Assembly (NCBI GenBank): GCA_035542775.1
Contig: DATKKX010000254.1
Location: forward strand, 1-14,677
Length of the DNA: 14,677 bases
Origin: DATKKX01 sp035542775
GTDB taxonomy: Bacteria > Planctomycetota > Phycisphaerae > UBA1845 > UTPLA1
Direction of reading: 5' to 3'
The notes under the pieces are model-generated. The model had not been told where the DNA came from. It did not search any database and saw only the letters and a program-made list of their open reading frames with translations. Shown here piece after piece: positions 1 through 7,393 of this stretch. Every line of letters begins with the position of its first letter. Within the stretch, counting starts at the first letter, position 1. Both the position numbers and the translations under genes were made by a program.

Positions 1-70
1 CTTCGAAAACTCTTCGCCTTCCAGGGCGGCGAGGAACGCAGACCACGGCCGGGGGCGCCGCGTTGCCGCC
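1..70. other. Window edge, no gene assigned
   Basis: These bases follow the stop codon of the second ABC permease on the minus strand. An ATG at 74-72 on the minus strand overlaps that stop as ATGA and opens an arginine-rich frame that runs off the window. A second minus-strand frame, without a visible start, reads more like ordinary protein (it contains SAFLAALEGEEF). Too little is visible to decide whether either is a real gene. Confidence 0.3.
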
Positions 71-868
71 TCATCCCGACGCCCCGCTGTAATGCCGCAG
101 CCCGAAACGCCAGAACCGATTGGAGATGACCAGCAGCACGACCGCGACGAGAACCGCCAATAGCGGCGTCGCCCGCGGCACCATCGTTGAATCACCGAAG
201 AGAACGCCCGCCGGGAAAGTCGTGATGAACGCCAGGGGAACGATGAACGTCAGCACCCACTGCACCCACGGGCGGTAGATCACGATCGGAAACCGCCCCG
301 CCTCGAACACGTTCCAGAAGATCATCTCGATATTCTGAATCCTGACGAACCAGAAGCACAACGTCGCCAGGATCAGCCAGACCGCGTACACGATGGCAAA
401 TCCCGCCGCCAGCATGACAACGAAAACCGCTGCCGGCCCCGGCGGCACGCGGCCCAGCAGCATAACGCACCCGACCACCGCCACGGCGGCGCCGAGGATC
501 ACGTCCGCGATCCGCCAGACGATGAACTCGCGGATGCTCACCAGAAATTGCGAATTCACCGGCTTGAGCAACACGAAATCCAGCGTGCCGTCGCGGATGT
601 CGTCGAAGACCCGGCGCATGTTGGGCACGATGGACATGCGAATGCCCCCGGCGATGATGCGATACACCCCCACCAGCACCAGCATGTGCGGCACGCCCCA
701 CCCTTGCAGCGATTGCGTGTTCTTGAATATCGTCCAGACGCCGACGAGCTCGGCCCCCAGATGCAGGACCGACATGATCGAGCGCATGATCATCTCGAAC
801 CGGTAGGCGGCGATATTCTGCACGCTCACCCGGGCGAAGAGCAGGATCAGCTTTATGGCTCGTATCAT
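71..868 (-). CDS. ABC-2 type permease of the COG3694 / ABC2_membrane_6 family
   Basis: Integral membrane subunit of an ABC-2 exporter, 265 aa, which is the usual family size. About six hydrophobic segments are visible, roughly at residues 30-50, 60-82, 115-140, 145-175, 205-222 and 233-250. The loop DIRDGTLDFVLLKP (about 90-103) is typical of this permease family, where an I-R-x-G-x-L-D...K-P element follows the second membrane segment. The protein ends in LRHYSGASG, matching the end of the neighbouring permease (LKHYTAVSG), so the two are distant paralogues that probably form a heterodimer. It is the last gene of the ATPase-permease-permease operon. The start ATG lies 7 bp after the previous stop and has AGGA four bases upstream. 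The substrate cannot be read from the sequence. Family assignment is from remembered motifs. Confidence 0.88.
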   Translation of the reverse strand: MIRAIKLILLFARVSVQNIAAYRFEMIMRSIMSVLHLGAELVGVWTIFKNTQSLQGWGVPHMLVLVGVYRIIAGGIRMSIVPNMRRVFDDIRDGTLDFVLLKPVNSQFLVSIREFIVWRIADVILGAAVAVVGCVMLLGRVPPGPAAVFVVMLAAGFAIVYAVWLILATLCFWFVRIQNIEMIFWNVFEAGRFPIVIYRPWVQWVLTFIVPLAFITTFPAGVLFGDSTMVPRATPLLAVLVAVVLLVISNRFWRFGLRHYSGASG

Positions 869-875
869 GCCGTCC

Positions 876-1685
876 TCATCCGCTCACCGCGGTGTAATGC
901 TTGAGTGCCACGGCCCAGCACACCTTGAACGCGGCGATCACCCCGAGAATCCACGCCGCCTGGATCGCCAGGCCCGCGACTGCTTCGGCGACCGTCGCCG
1001 TCCGGCCCATCAATAGCTCCGACGGAAACGCGAACATCCATCGAAATGGCAGGCAGGCCGCGATCCAGTACACCGGCCTCGGCAGCGCCTCCAGCGGCGC
1101 AAACCGCCCGCCCAGGAACATACCCAGACCGAAATACACTTCGCCCATGGCATCGAGCTTCGTCGCCCAGAACGCGACCAGCGAGACCAGGTAGCCGAGC
1201 ATGAAGTTCAGGATGGCCCCGAACACGAGCGCCACCGCCCCCAGCCCAAGCTGCCACCACGCGGCCTTGAACTCGGGTCGAACCACCCAGGCAAACACGA
1301 ACCACATCGGCACCACGAACAACAGCGTCGCGACCTTATAGGAGAGGTTGTCGGCGATGGCTTTCCAGATCGGCAGCAACGGTCGCAACAGCAGCGATGA
1401 GAGCTGCCCGGTGCGAATCAGGTAGCCCATCTCGTACGCGTCCCACGCCGCCGCGAGGTGCCCGACGATCATCAGCACGAAGTAGTACGCGGCGAACTCG
1501 CCGCGCGAGAATCCGGCGGCGGTGTGGTCCGGGTTGCTCTCCGCGGCCGAGCTCCACATCGCATACAGCACCGCGGGATTGACCAGCCCCCAGATCGCCC
1601 ACAAGACGATCTCGGCGCGGTATTGAAACATGGTCTGCACACCGGCGCGGTGATAGGCGGCGAATGCCCGTAACACACGCATCAT
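876..1685 (-). CDS. ABC-2 type permease of the COG4587 family
   Basis: First of two membrane subunits of the exporter, 269 aa. Hydrophobic stretches lie around residues 25-45, 65-82, 115-137, 145-172, 183-212 and 235-262, giving about six membrane spans. The motif YLIRTGQLSSLLLRPLLP (88-105) corresponds to the G-x-L-x-x-x-L-x-(K/R)-P element of its partner. The C-terminus LKHYTAVSG also parallels the partner. The start ATG at 1685 overlaps the ATPase stop as ATGA, a usual sign of translational coupling, and AGGGG lies nine bases upstream. ATPase, COG4587-like and COG3694-like permeases are commonly found together as an uncharacterised three-part exporter; this order fits. The transported compound is unknown. 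Confidence 0.88.
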   Translation of the reverse strand: MMRVLRAFAAYHRAGVQTMFQYRAEIVLWAIWGLVNPAVLYAMWSSAAESNPDHTAAGFSRGEFAAYYFVLMIVGHLAAAWDAYEMGYLIRTGQLSSLLLRPLLPIWKAIADNLSYKVATLLFVVPMWFVFAWVVRPEFKAAWWQLGLGAVALVFGAILNFMLGYLVSLVAFWATKLDAMGEVYFGLGMFLGGRFAPLEALPRPVYWIAACLPFRWMFAFPSELLMGRTATVAEAVAGLAIQAAWILGVIAAFKVCWAVALKHYTAVSG

Positions 1686-2830
1686 GGTTGCGAGCCCCTG
1701 TCATCCATGCCCGCGGAAAAACCGTCGTCCGGGTGGCTCACCGTGTCCGGGTGGCTCAACGCCTCCGGGTGGCCCAACCCTTCAGGGTTGGGGAACCCGA
1801 TTTCCTCAAGCTGCCCCGCCACCTCAGCCGCACGAGCGCCCATTTCCCCCTCCCCCCTCCGCTCCCCGAACGCCCTCGCGATCACATCCTCGATCGGCGG
1901 GTCCTGGATGTTCAAATCGAGCACCGGCAGATCAGAAAGCAGCCGCGTCGTGATGGCCGCCGCCTGTCCCTTGGGCACGCGGATGACCACCTTGCGATCG
2001 GCGCGCGTCAGCAGGTGCCCCATGGCGGCGAAATCGTACCCGTCCACTTCATGGTCGAGATCGATGGTGATGACCTTGAACGGCGCCAGCCTTGCGGAAA
2101 GTTCGCTCAGCGCCCCGTCGAAGAGCAGCCGCCCATGATCAATGACGATGATCCGCTTGCACAGGGCGGTCACGTCGGCCATGTAATGACTGGTCAGGAT
2201 GATCGTGGCCCCATGCCGGCGGTTGTAGTTGGCGATGAACTCGCGGATCCGGGCCTGCATGGTGATGTCCACGCCGATGGTCGGCTCGTCCAGAAACAGT
2301 ACCGCCGGCCGGTGCAGCAGCGAGATGCAGATCTCGCACTTCATCCGCTCCCCCAGCGACAGCGTCCGGACCTGCTTCTTCAGCACGCCTCCGATATCCA
2401 GCAGCTCGATCAGCTCATTAAGCGTCTTCTGATACACATCCTTGGGAATGCCATAGACGGCCGCCTGCACCAGGAACGAATCCATGGCCGGCAGATCCCA
2501 GACCAGTTGAGACCGCTGGCCCATGAGCATGCTCATCCTGCGCAGGTAATCCGCCTCCCGGCGCCAGGGGACCGACCCCAACACTCGGGCCTCCCCGGAA
2601 GTCGGGTGGAGCAGGCCTGACAGCATCTTCAACGTCGTCGTCTTGCCGGCCCCGTTGGGCCCCAGGAAGCCTACGATCTCCCCCTCCTCCACGGTGAAGC
2701 TGACGTGATCCACCGCCCGGACATCCCGGTATGTCCGTCGCCACAGGCTCCGGAGCGAGGCGCGGAATCCGCCCTCCCGCTCCGGCACCCGGAACGTCTT
2801 GCAGAGCTGGTTGACTTCAATCTGAGCCAT
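1682..2830 (-). CDS. ABC transporter ATP-binding protein (COG4586 type) with repeat-derived C-terminal tail
   Basis: ATPase subunit powering the two downstream permeases, 382 aa. Visible motifs: Walker A GPNGAGKTT (57-65), Q-loop Gln105, signature LSLGER (157-162), Walker B AVLFLDEP (176-183) with catalytic Glu182, D-loop TIGVD (184-188) and switch His215 in TSHYMAD. An insertion at about 12-38 precedes the first strand of the core, as is usual for this subfamily. The family core appears to end near residue 325 (IEDVIARAFGE). The remaining roughly 57 residues are extra and include three six-residue units, GHPEAL, SHPDTV and SHPDDG, encoded by an 18-nt tandem repeat. The tail may be tolerated repeat insertion rather than a functional domain. 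No strong ribosome binding site is visible; GGGA lies close to the ATG. It is the first gene of the operon. Confidence 0.92.
   Translation of the reverse strand: MAQIEVNQLCKTFRVPEREGGFRASLRSLWRRTYRDVRAVDHVSFTVEEGEIVGFLGPNGAGKTTTLKMLSGLLHPTSGEARVLGSVPWRREADYLRRMSMLMGQRSQLVWDLPAMDSFLVQAAVYGIPKDVYQKTLNELIELLDIGGVLKKQVRTLSLGERMKCEICISLLHRPAVLFLDEPTIGVDITMQARIREFIANYNRRHGATIILTSHYMADVTALCKRIIVIDHGRLLFDGALSELSARLAPFKVITIDLDHEVDGYDFAAMGHLLTRADRKVVIRVPKGQAAAITTRLLSDLPVLDLNIQDPPIEDVIARAFGERRGEGEMGARAAEVAGQLEEIGFPNPEGLGHPEALSHPDTVSHPDDGFSAGMDDRGSQP
1728..1799. repeat. Four 18-nt tandem units inside the ATPase gene
   Basis: Read on the plus strand, the units are at 1728-1745, 1746-1763, 1764-1781 and, degenerate, 1782-1799. 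The first three share TCCGGGTGGC(T/C)CA. The period is 18 nt, so the reading frame is preserved and six residues per unit are added to the ATPase tail. The last units merge into the palindrome at 1773-1792. Confidence 0.85.
1773..1792. repeat. Perfect palindrome with 9-bp arms, REP-like
   Basis: The arms CCCAACCCT (1773-1781) and AGGGTTGGG (1784-1792) are exact reverse complements with a 2-nt spacer. The element lies within the coding sequence of the ATPase tail. GC-rich palindromes of this sort resemble dispersed extragenic repeats; whether it recurs in this genome cannot be seen here. Confidence 0.75.
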
Positions 2831-3046
2831 CGCGGTCCCATTGGCGGTGTCATAGGCCCACGCCTACCTCCCACCGCGCTGTCTGAACGGGACATGCTAG
2901 CGGATTCGACCGCCGTCTGCACACTGCGGCGTCGCGCCAGGCCGTCATCCAGCGCCGTCGACCGCGGCTGCCCGCCGCCCGCTCTGCCGCCCTCGGCCAC
3001 AATCCTCGCGATTCGCACCAAAACCGAACGTGATCATCACCGGCAG

Positions 3047-3075
3047 TTTCCACGCATAGTCTTCGGCCGTAGAGT
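3047..3075 (+). promoter_or_regulatory. Candidate sigma-70-like promoter for the GT-C/TPR pair
   Basis: TTTCCA (3047-3052) and TAGAGT (3070-3075) are separated by 17 nt, each matching four of six consensus bases. The -10 hexamer overlaps the left arm of the palindrome at 3071-3085, so a protein bound there could block transcription. This rests on pattern matching only. Confidence 0.25.
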
Positions 3076-3085
3076 AGTCTACTCT
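3071..3085. promoter_or_regulatory. 15-bp perfect palindrome, possible operator
   Basis: AGAGTAG and CTACTCT flank a single T, giving an exact inverted repeat suited to a dimeric regulator. It is AT-richer than its surroundings and lies about 80-95 bp before the first likely start codon of the GT-C/TPR gene. The regulator is unknown. Confidence 0.45.
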
Positions 3086-3095
3086 GGTTTGCCGA

Positions 3096-3115
3096 GGAGG
3101 CAGGCGCCTGCCTCC
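3096..3115. repeat. 20-bp perfect palindrome
   Basis: GGAGGCAGGC followed directly by GCCTGCCTCC is an exact 20-bp palindrome with no spacer, ten bases after the previous palindrome. It could be a second operator, a dispersed genomic repeat, or a hairpin in the 5' leader. Confidence 0.6.
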
Positions 3116-3139
3116 ACCGCAGCCGCCCGGAACACAACG

Positions 3140-3197
3140 GTGAGCGCCACACAGCCCGGTCAGACGATGCCATTTGACAAGATCGTGAGCGCCACAC
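3140..3197 (+). repeat. Direct repeat around the start of the first GT-C/TPR gene
   Basis: GTGAGCGCCACAC occurs at 3140-3152 and again at 3185-3197. The copies are 45 nt apart and in frame, each able to encode V-S-A-T. The chosen ATG at 3167 lies between them, so the start could instead be either GTG. Confidence 0.6.
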
Positions 3198-5191
3198 CGC
3201 CATCAGCGCTTGCCCCTCCAAGCCGCATCCGGACGCTGGGCCTGCTGCTGGTCATCATCACGCTCGCCGCCTACCTGCCGGCCCTGCGGTGCGGCTACAT
3301 TTGGGACGACGACCGCTACGTCCTGGACAATCAAACCCTGCGATCCCCCAATGGGCTGCAGCGGATCTGGTGCGAGCTCCGCGCAACGCCGCAATACTAC
3401 CCGCTGGTCTTCACGACTTATTGGCTGGAACACCGCTTGTGGGGATTCAATCCCGTCGGCTATCACCTCGTGAACATCTTGCTCCACGCAGCCGGCGCCG
3501 TACTCCTCTGGCGCATCCTGGCCCTGCTTGAAGTTCGCGGTGCCTGGGTCGCCGCCGCCCTCTTCGCCCTCCACCCCGTGAACGTCGAATCCGTCGCCTG
3601 GATCACCGAACGGAAAAACGTCCTCTCCGGCGTTTTCTACTTCGCCGCCGGCCTGCTCTACTTGCGCGGCGTCCTCGGCCCCGGCGGCCGGATTTCAGCC
3701 TGCCGCTACGCCGCCTCACTCCTGCTGTTCATCTGCGCCTTATTGAGCAAGACGGTCACCGGCACGCTGCCCGCCGCGATTCTCCTCGTGCTCCTGTGGA
3801 AACGCCCGCGCCTCCGCTGGAGTGACGTGGCACCGCTGGCCCCGATGTTCCTGCTCGGTATCGCTGGCGGCCTGCTCACCGCCTGGCTCGAAAAGGGCCA
3901 CGTGGGCGCCACGGGCGAAGACTGGAGCCTCTCCTTGCTTGGCCGCTGCCTGCTCGCCGGCCGCATCGTCTGCTTCTATGCCGCCAAACTGATCTGCCCC
4001 CATCCCCTGATATTCATCTACCCTCGCTGGCAGATCGACACGGTCATATGGTGGCAATATCTGTATCCCCTCGCTGTCCTCGTCGTCATCGGTGCGCTCT
4101 GGCGCGGACGCAGAAAACTCGGCCTTGGCCCACTGGTCGCAACCCTGTTCTTTGCCGGAACACTCTTCCCCGCTCTGGGCTTCTTCAACGTGTACCCCAT
4201 GCTGTTCTCGTTCGTCGCCGACCACTTTCTCTACCTGGCCGGATCGGGGCTGATCGCCCTCGTCGTCTCGGCCGCCGCCCGCCTCGCCGATCTCCGGCCA
4301 CGCCAAGGAAAAACCATTGCGGCGTACTGCACCATCCTGGTGCTGCTTGTCTTTACGGTGCGGACTTGGCGCCAGTGCTCTGCATACAAAAACGCGGAAA
4401 CCCTGTGGCGCGACACGCTGGCCGCGAATCCCGATGCCTGGATGGCGCATATTAATCTCGGAACCCTCCTCCTGGATCAGGGCAGGAACGAGGAGGCAGC
4501 GGACCATTGTCTGGAAGCCCTCCGTCTGCGGCCGGACTCTTCGCAGGCCTACTACAACCTCGGCACCATCTTGCTGAACCAGGGGCGATTGGACGAAGCC
4601 ATCCATTACTATCAACAGCCGTTGCTGCAAGATCCCAATCTCTGGATGATGCACTTGGGTCTGGGCCTCGCCCTCCACCAGCAGGGCAAGCTCGATGAAG
4701 CAATCAGCCACTACTTGACGACGCTTCGAATCAAACCCGACTGCTACCGCGCCGCCTTCAAGCTCGCCGCTGCTCTGGACGCTCAAGGCTGCCCTGACCG
4801 AGCTCTTCCCTACTATCGCCAAGCCATGCAGATCCGGCCGGACTCCTCGGACGCAATCGTGCGCACCGCCTGGATCCTGGCAACGCATCCCGACCCCGGC
4901 ATCCGCCGGCCCCAGGAAGCCATAGACCTTGCCGGGCAGGCCTGTCGACTGACCGGCCACCGAGATCCGGCGGCGGCGGATGCCCTCGCCGCGGCATACG
5001 CCGCGGCCGGGCAGTTCGACCGCGCTCGAACCACCGCCCGGGATGCCCTGAACCTGGCCTTCGCGAGCGGCAGACATGATCTGGCCGGAGAGATCAGCGA
5101 GCGGCTGGCCCTGTATCAGCACGACAGACCCTATCAGACGGAGCCCGCACCATCGCCCGCGACTTCTTCTCAGCCCGGAGGCCCGCGGTGA
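3167..5191 (+). CDS. TMTC-like GT-C membrane protein with C-terminal TPR repeats, copy 1
   Basis: Predicted multi-pass inner-membrane protein, 674 aa from the ATG at 3167. After a first membrane helix (about 22-40) comes YIWDDDRYV (44-52); acidic residues in this first extracytoplasmic loop are the usual place of the catalytic Asp in GT-C transferases. ALFALHPVNVESVAWITERK (131-150) and LLSKTVTGTLP (192-202) are hallmarks of the bacterial relatives of TMTC O-mannosyltransferases. Further hydrophobic segments run to about residue 400. Four TPR units follow at about 425-560, then a degenerate helical repeat at 585-635 and a proline-rich end. The likely role is glycosyl transfer from a lipid-linked sugar, with the TPRs binding a partner or acceptor. 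Substrate and activity are not shown by the sequence. The start is uncertain: GTG at 3140 or 3185 are alternatives, and none has a strong ribosome binding site. Confidence 0.8.
   Translation: MPFDKIVSATPPSALAPPSRIRTLGLLLVIITLAAYLPALRCGYIWDDDRYVLDNQTLRSPNGLQRIWCELRATPQYYPLVFTTYWLEHRLWGFNPVGYHLVNILLHAAGAVLLWRILALLEVRGAWVAAALFALHPVNVESVAWITERKNVLSGVFYFAAGLLYLRGVLGPGGRISACRYAASLLLFICALLSKTVTGTLPAAILLVLLWKRPRLRWSDVAPLAPMFLLGIAGGLLTAWLEKGHVGATGEDWSLSLLGRCLLAGRIVCFYAAKLICPHPLIFIYPRWQIDTVIWWQYLYPLAVLVVIGALWRGRRKLGLGPLVATLFFAGTLFPALGFFNVYPMLFSFVADHFLYLAGSGLIALVVSAAARLADLRPRQGKTIAAYCTILVLLVFTVRTWRQCSAYKNAETLWRDTLAANPDAWMAHINLGTLLLDQGRNEEAADHCLEALRLRPDSSQAYYNLGTILLNQGRLDEAIHYYQQPLLQDPNLWMMHLGLGLALHQQGKLDEAISHYLTTLRIKPDCYRAAFKLAAALDAQGCPDRALPYYRQAMQIRPDSSDAIVRTAWILATHPDPGIRRPQEAIDLAGQACRLTGHRDPAAADALAAAYAAAGQFDRARTTARDALNLAFASGRHDLAGEISERLALYQHDRPYQTEPAPSPATSSQPGGPR
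5177..5191 (+). promoter_or_regulatory. Ribosome binding site and GTGA stop/start overlap
   Basis: GGAGG at 5177-5181 lies six bases before the GTG at 5188. That GTG overlaps the TGA stop (5189-5191) of the preceding gene. This supports GTG 5188 as the start of copy 2 and points to translational coupling of the two paralogues. Confidence 0.75.
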
Positions 5192-7227
5192 AACGTCACG
5201 GACCTCATACAGGCTCTTCGGGCGTTCACGCTTCTCGTGCCGCCTCACCGACGGCTACACCGCTTTCCCAGACGAACGACGTTGGCAAAATCGTGGCTCT
5301 GAGCCTGTTGCTCGTCATCATCACCGTCGCCGCCTACCTGCCCGCCACGCGTTGCGGAGACATCTGGGACGACGACTACTACGTTGAGAACAACCAAACG
5401 CTCCGCTCATTCGACGGCCTGCGGCGAATCTGGTTCGAGCTTCGCGCCACACCGCAGTACTACCCCATGGTCTTTACCAGCTACTGGCTGGAATACCGTC
5501 TGTGGGGTCCGTCCCCCCCGGGCTACCACGCCGTCAATGTCCTTTTCCACGCCCTCAGCGCGGTACTCCTCTGGCGCATTCTCGTCCTGCTCGACATTCG
5601 CGGCGCCTGGCTGGCCGCGGCCCTGTTCGCGCTGCACCCCGTGAACGTCGAATCCGTCGCCTGGATCACCGAACGGAAGAATGTCCTCTCCGGCGTCTTC
5701 TATTTCGGCGCCGCCCAGCTGTACCTGCGATCCGCCTTCGGCCCAACCGGCCGCATCTCGGCTGGACGATACGCGACCTTCCTCGCCCTGTTCCTCTGCG
5801 CCCTCCTCAGCAAGACGGTCACCTGCACGCTGCCCGCGGCTCTGCTGCTGGTGCTATGGTGGAAACGCGGGCGTCTCCGCTGGAGTGACATCCTGGCAAT
5901 GGCGCCGCCATTCGTTCTGGGGATCGCCAGCGGCCTGCTCACCGCCTGGATGGAAAAGGGGCACGTCGGCGCCATCGGCCAGGATTGGAATCTCTCGTTC
6001 CTCGATCGTTGCCTGATCGCCGGACGGGCGATCTGCTTCTACACGCTGAAACTGCTGTGGCCGCATCCCCTGGCCTTCATTTATCCACGCTGGCACATCG
6101 ACGCGACCTTGTGGTGGCAGTTCGTCTATCCCCTTGTCGTCCTGACCGCATTCGTGGCTCTCTGGCTTGCCCGGCATCGTCTTGGCCGCGGCCCGCTGGT
6201 TGCACTGCTGTTCTTCGTCGGCACGCTCTTTCCCGCCCTGGGTTTCTTCAATGTCTATCCCATGCTGTTCTCGTTCGTCGCCGACCACTTCCAGTACCTG
6301 GCATGCACGGGCCTCTTGACCCTCGTCGTCGCGGCCGCATACCGCCTTGCCGACCTACGCGGCTGGAGCCGCAGACCGGCCGCTGCCATCCCCGCCGCCC
6401 TTGTGCTGGTCACCCTCGCCGGCGTGACTTGGCATCGCTGCTCTGTCTATGTGGATGAGGAAGCCCTCTGGCGCGATACGCTGCGAAAAAACCCCGCCGC
6501 CTGGATCGCCCACAGCAACATGGCTCCCATCCTCATGAGTCAGGGCAAGCTCGACGAGGCCGAGAGCCATTGTCGCGAGGCCTTGCGGATCAGGCCCGCT
6601 TGCAGAGAAGCCTTCTACAATCTGGGATCACTACGCGCTTCACAGGGCAAACTGGACGAGACCGTCGATTACTTCCGCAAAGCCGCCGAGCTCGCCCCCG
6701 ATGTCGCCGGGATCCAAGTCAGCCTGGGCACCGCCCTCCAGGCCCTGGGTAAGCTCGACGAGGCCATCGACGCCTATCGCCGCGCCCTGCAAATCACCCC
6801 CAACGACGCCAAAGCCCTCAACGGCCTCGGCACCGTGCTCGAAGCCCAAGGCAGGCCTGATGAAGCCCTGTCGCTCTACCGCCAAGCCATGCAGGCCAAC
6901 CCCGATTCGCCGAATCCAATGATCCGCGCTGCCTGGATACTCGCCACACATCCCGACGCCCGCGTCCGTCAACCCGACGAAGCTGTGCGGCTCGCCCAGC
7001 GCGCCGCCGACCTTACCCGCCATCAGAATCCCGAGGTCCTCGACATCCTCGCCGCAACCTGCGCCGTCGCCGGCCGATTCGATCAGGCCGCCGCCGCCGC
7101 TCAGGCGGCCATGGAATTGCCTGCTGCTTCGCAAGTCCCAGGCCTGATGGACCGCCTCACCAAGCGCTTGGAGTTGTACAAGCAACGCGCGTCTCCTCGA
7201 CCCGAGCCAATCCCGCCAGGCCCGTGA
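5188..7227 (+). CDS. TMTC-like GT-C membrane protein with C-terminal TPR repeats, copy 2
   Basis: 679-aa paralogue of the preceding gene with the same architecture throughout. It begins with a polar leader of about 33 residues, then a membrane helix (35-53), DIWDDDYYV (58-66), ALFALHPVNVESVAWITERK (147-166), LLSKTVTCTLP, and further membrane segments to about residue 420. Four or more TPR units occupy about 430-580, with a terminal helical repeat to about 655. Both copies keep the aspartate cluster, so both could be active. Nucleotide identity is very high around the HPVNVESVAW block, which indicates tandem duplication. The N-terminal leader differs from copy 1. GTG is chosen as start because of a well-placed GGAGG and the overlap with the upstream stop. 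Likely role: extracytoplasmic glycosyl transfer; substrate unknown. Confidence 0.82.
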   Translation: MKRHGPHTGSSGVHASRAASPTATPLSQTNDVGKIVALSLLLVIITVAAYLPATRCGDIWDDDYYVENNQTLRSFDGLRRIWFELRATPQYYPMVFTSYWLEYRLWGPSPPGYHAVNVLFHALSAVLLWRILVLLDIRGAWLAAALFALHPVNVESVAWITERKNVLSGVFYFGAAQLYLRSAFGPTGRISAGRYATFLALFLCALLSKTVTCTLPAALLLVLWWKRGRLRWSDILAMAPPFVLGIASGLLTAWMEKGHVGAIGQDWNLSFLDRCLIAGRAICFYTLKLLWPHPLAFIYPRWHIDATLWWQFVYPLVVLTAFVALWLARHRLGRGPLVALLFFVGTLFPALGFFNVYPMLFSFVADHFQYLACTGLLTLVVAAAYRLADLRGWSRRPAAAIPAALVLVTLAGVTWHRCSVYVDEEALWRDTLRKNPAAWIAHSNMAPILMSQGKLDEAESHCREALRIRPACREAFYNLGSLRASQGKLDETVDYFRKAAELAPDVAGIQVSLGTALQALGKLDEAIDAYRRALQITPNDAKALNGLGTVLEAQGRPDEALSLYRQAMQANPDSPNPMIRAAWILATHPDARVRQPDEAVRLAQRAADLTRHQNPEVLDILAATCAVAGRFDQAAAAAQAAMELPAASQVPGLMDRLTKRLELYKQRASPRPEPIPPGP

Positions 7228-7318
7228 TCTCCCGAACGAGTACGCGGAAAACGGAATTGGCCCGCACGAGTCCCCGGCGAGGGCTCCATCTGTCTCCCAC
7301 CCTTTTTTGCCGCCCCGA

Positions 7319-7347
7319 TTGATCTTCTCAATCCCGGCTCCTACACT
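7319..7347 (+). promoter_or_regulatory. Candidate promoter of the radical SAM gene
   Basis: TTGATC (7319-7324) and TACACT (7342-7347) are 17 nt apart, each four of six to the sigma-70 consensus. Transcription would begin near 7354, leaving a leader of about 40 nt that contains the ribosome binding site. This fits the 166-bp gap after the paralogue pair. No terminator is visible in that gap. Confidence 0.4.
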
Positions 7348-7393
7348 CGCACGCACTGGGCAACAGTTTTCACTTTCCGAAGGATCTCGCGTC

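Larger units (their letters stand above)
2831..3166. other. Divergent intergenic region
   Basis: These 336 bp separate the ABC operon (minus strand) from the GT-C/TPR genes (plus strand). An open frame in phase with the downstream gene reaches back to 2705, but upstream of about 3140 it reads as low-complexity, arginine- and proline-rich sequence with no membrane segment. I treat it as non-coding. It holds two perfect palindromes and one candidate promoter. I see no clear promoter for the ABC operon. Confidence 0.6.

Noticed and set aside
1728..1799. CRISPR-like array
   Set aside because: The units are contiguous, 18 nt long, without spacers, and lie inside a coding sequence.
1664..2620. 318-codon plus-strand open frame antisense to the ABC ATPase
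   Set aside because: It opposes all the ATPase motifs and is rich in Arg, His, Gln and Pro with no domain; it is a frame shadow.
2705..3166. 154-residue N-terminal extension of GT-C/TPR copy 1
   Set aside because: The open frame reaches back into the ATPase gene, but the sequence is low-complexity, the paralogue lacks it, and it would cover the palindromes.
3740..5248. 502-codon open frame on the minus strand, antisense to GT-C/TPR copy 1
   Set aside because: It mirrors a strongly recognisable coding sequence and shows no domain of its own; long antisense frames are expected in GC-rich genes with this codon bias.
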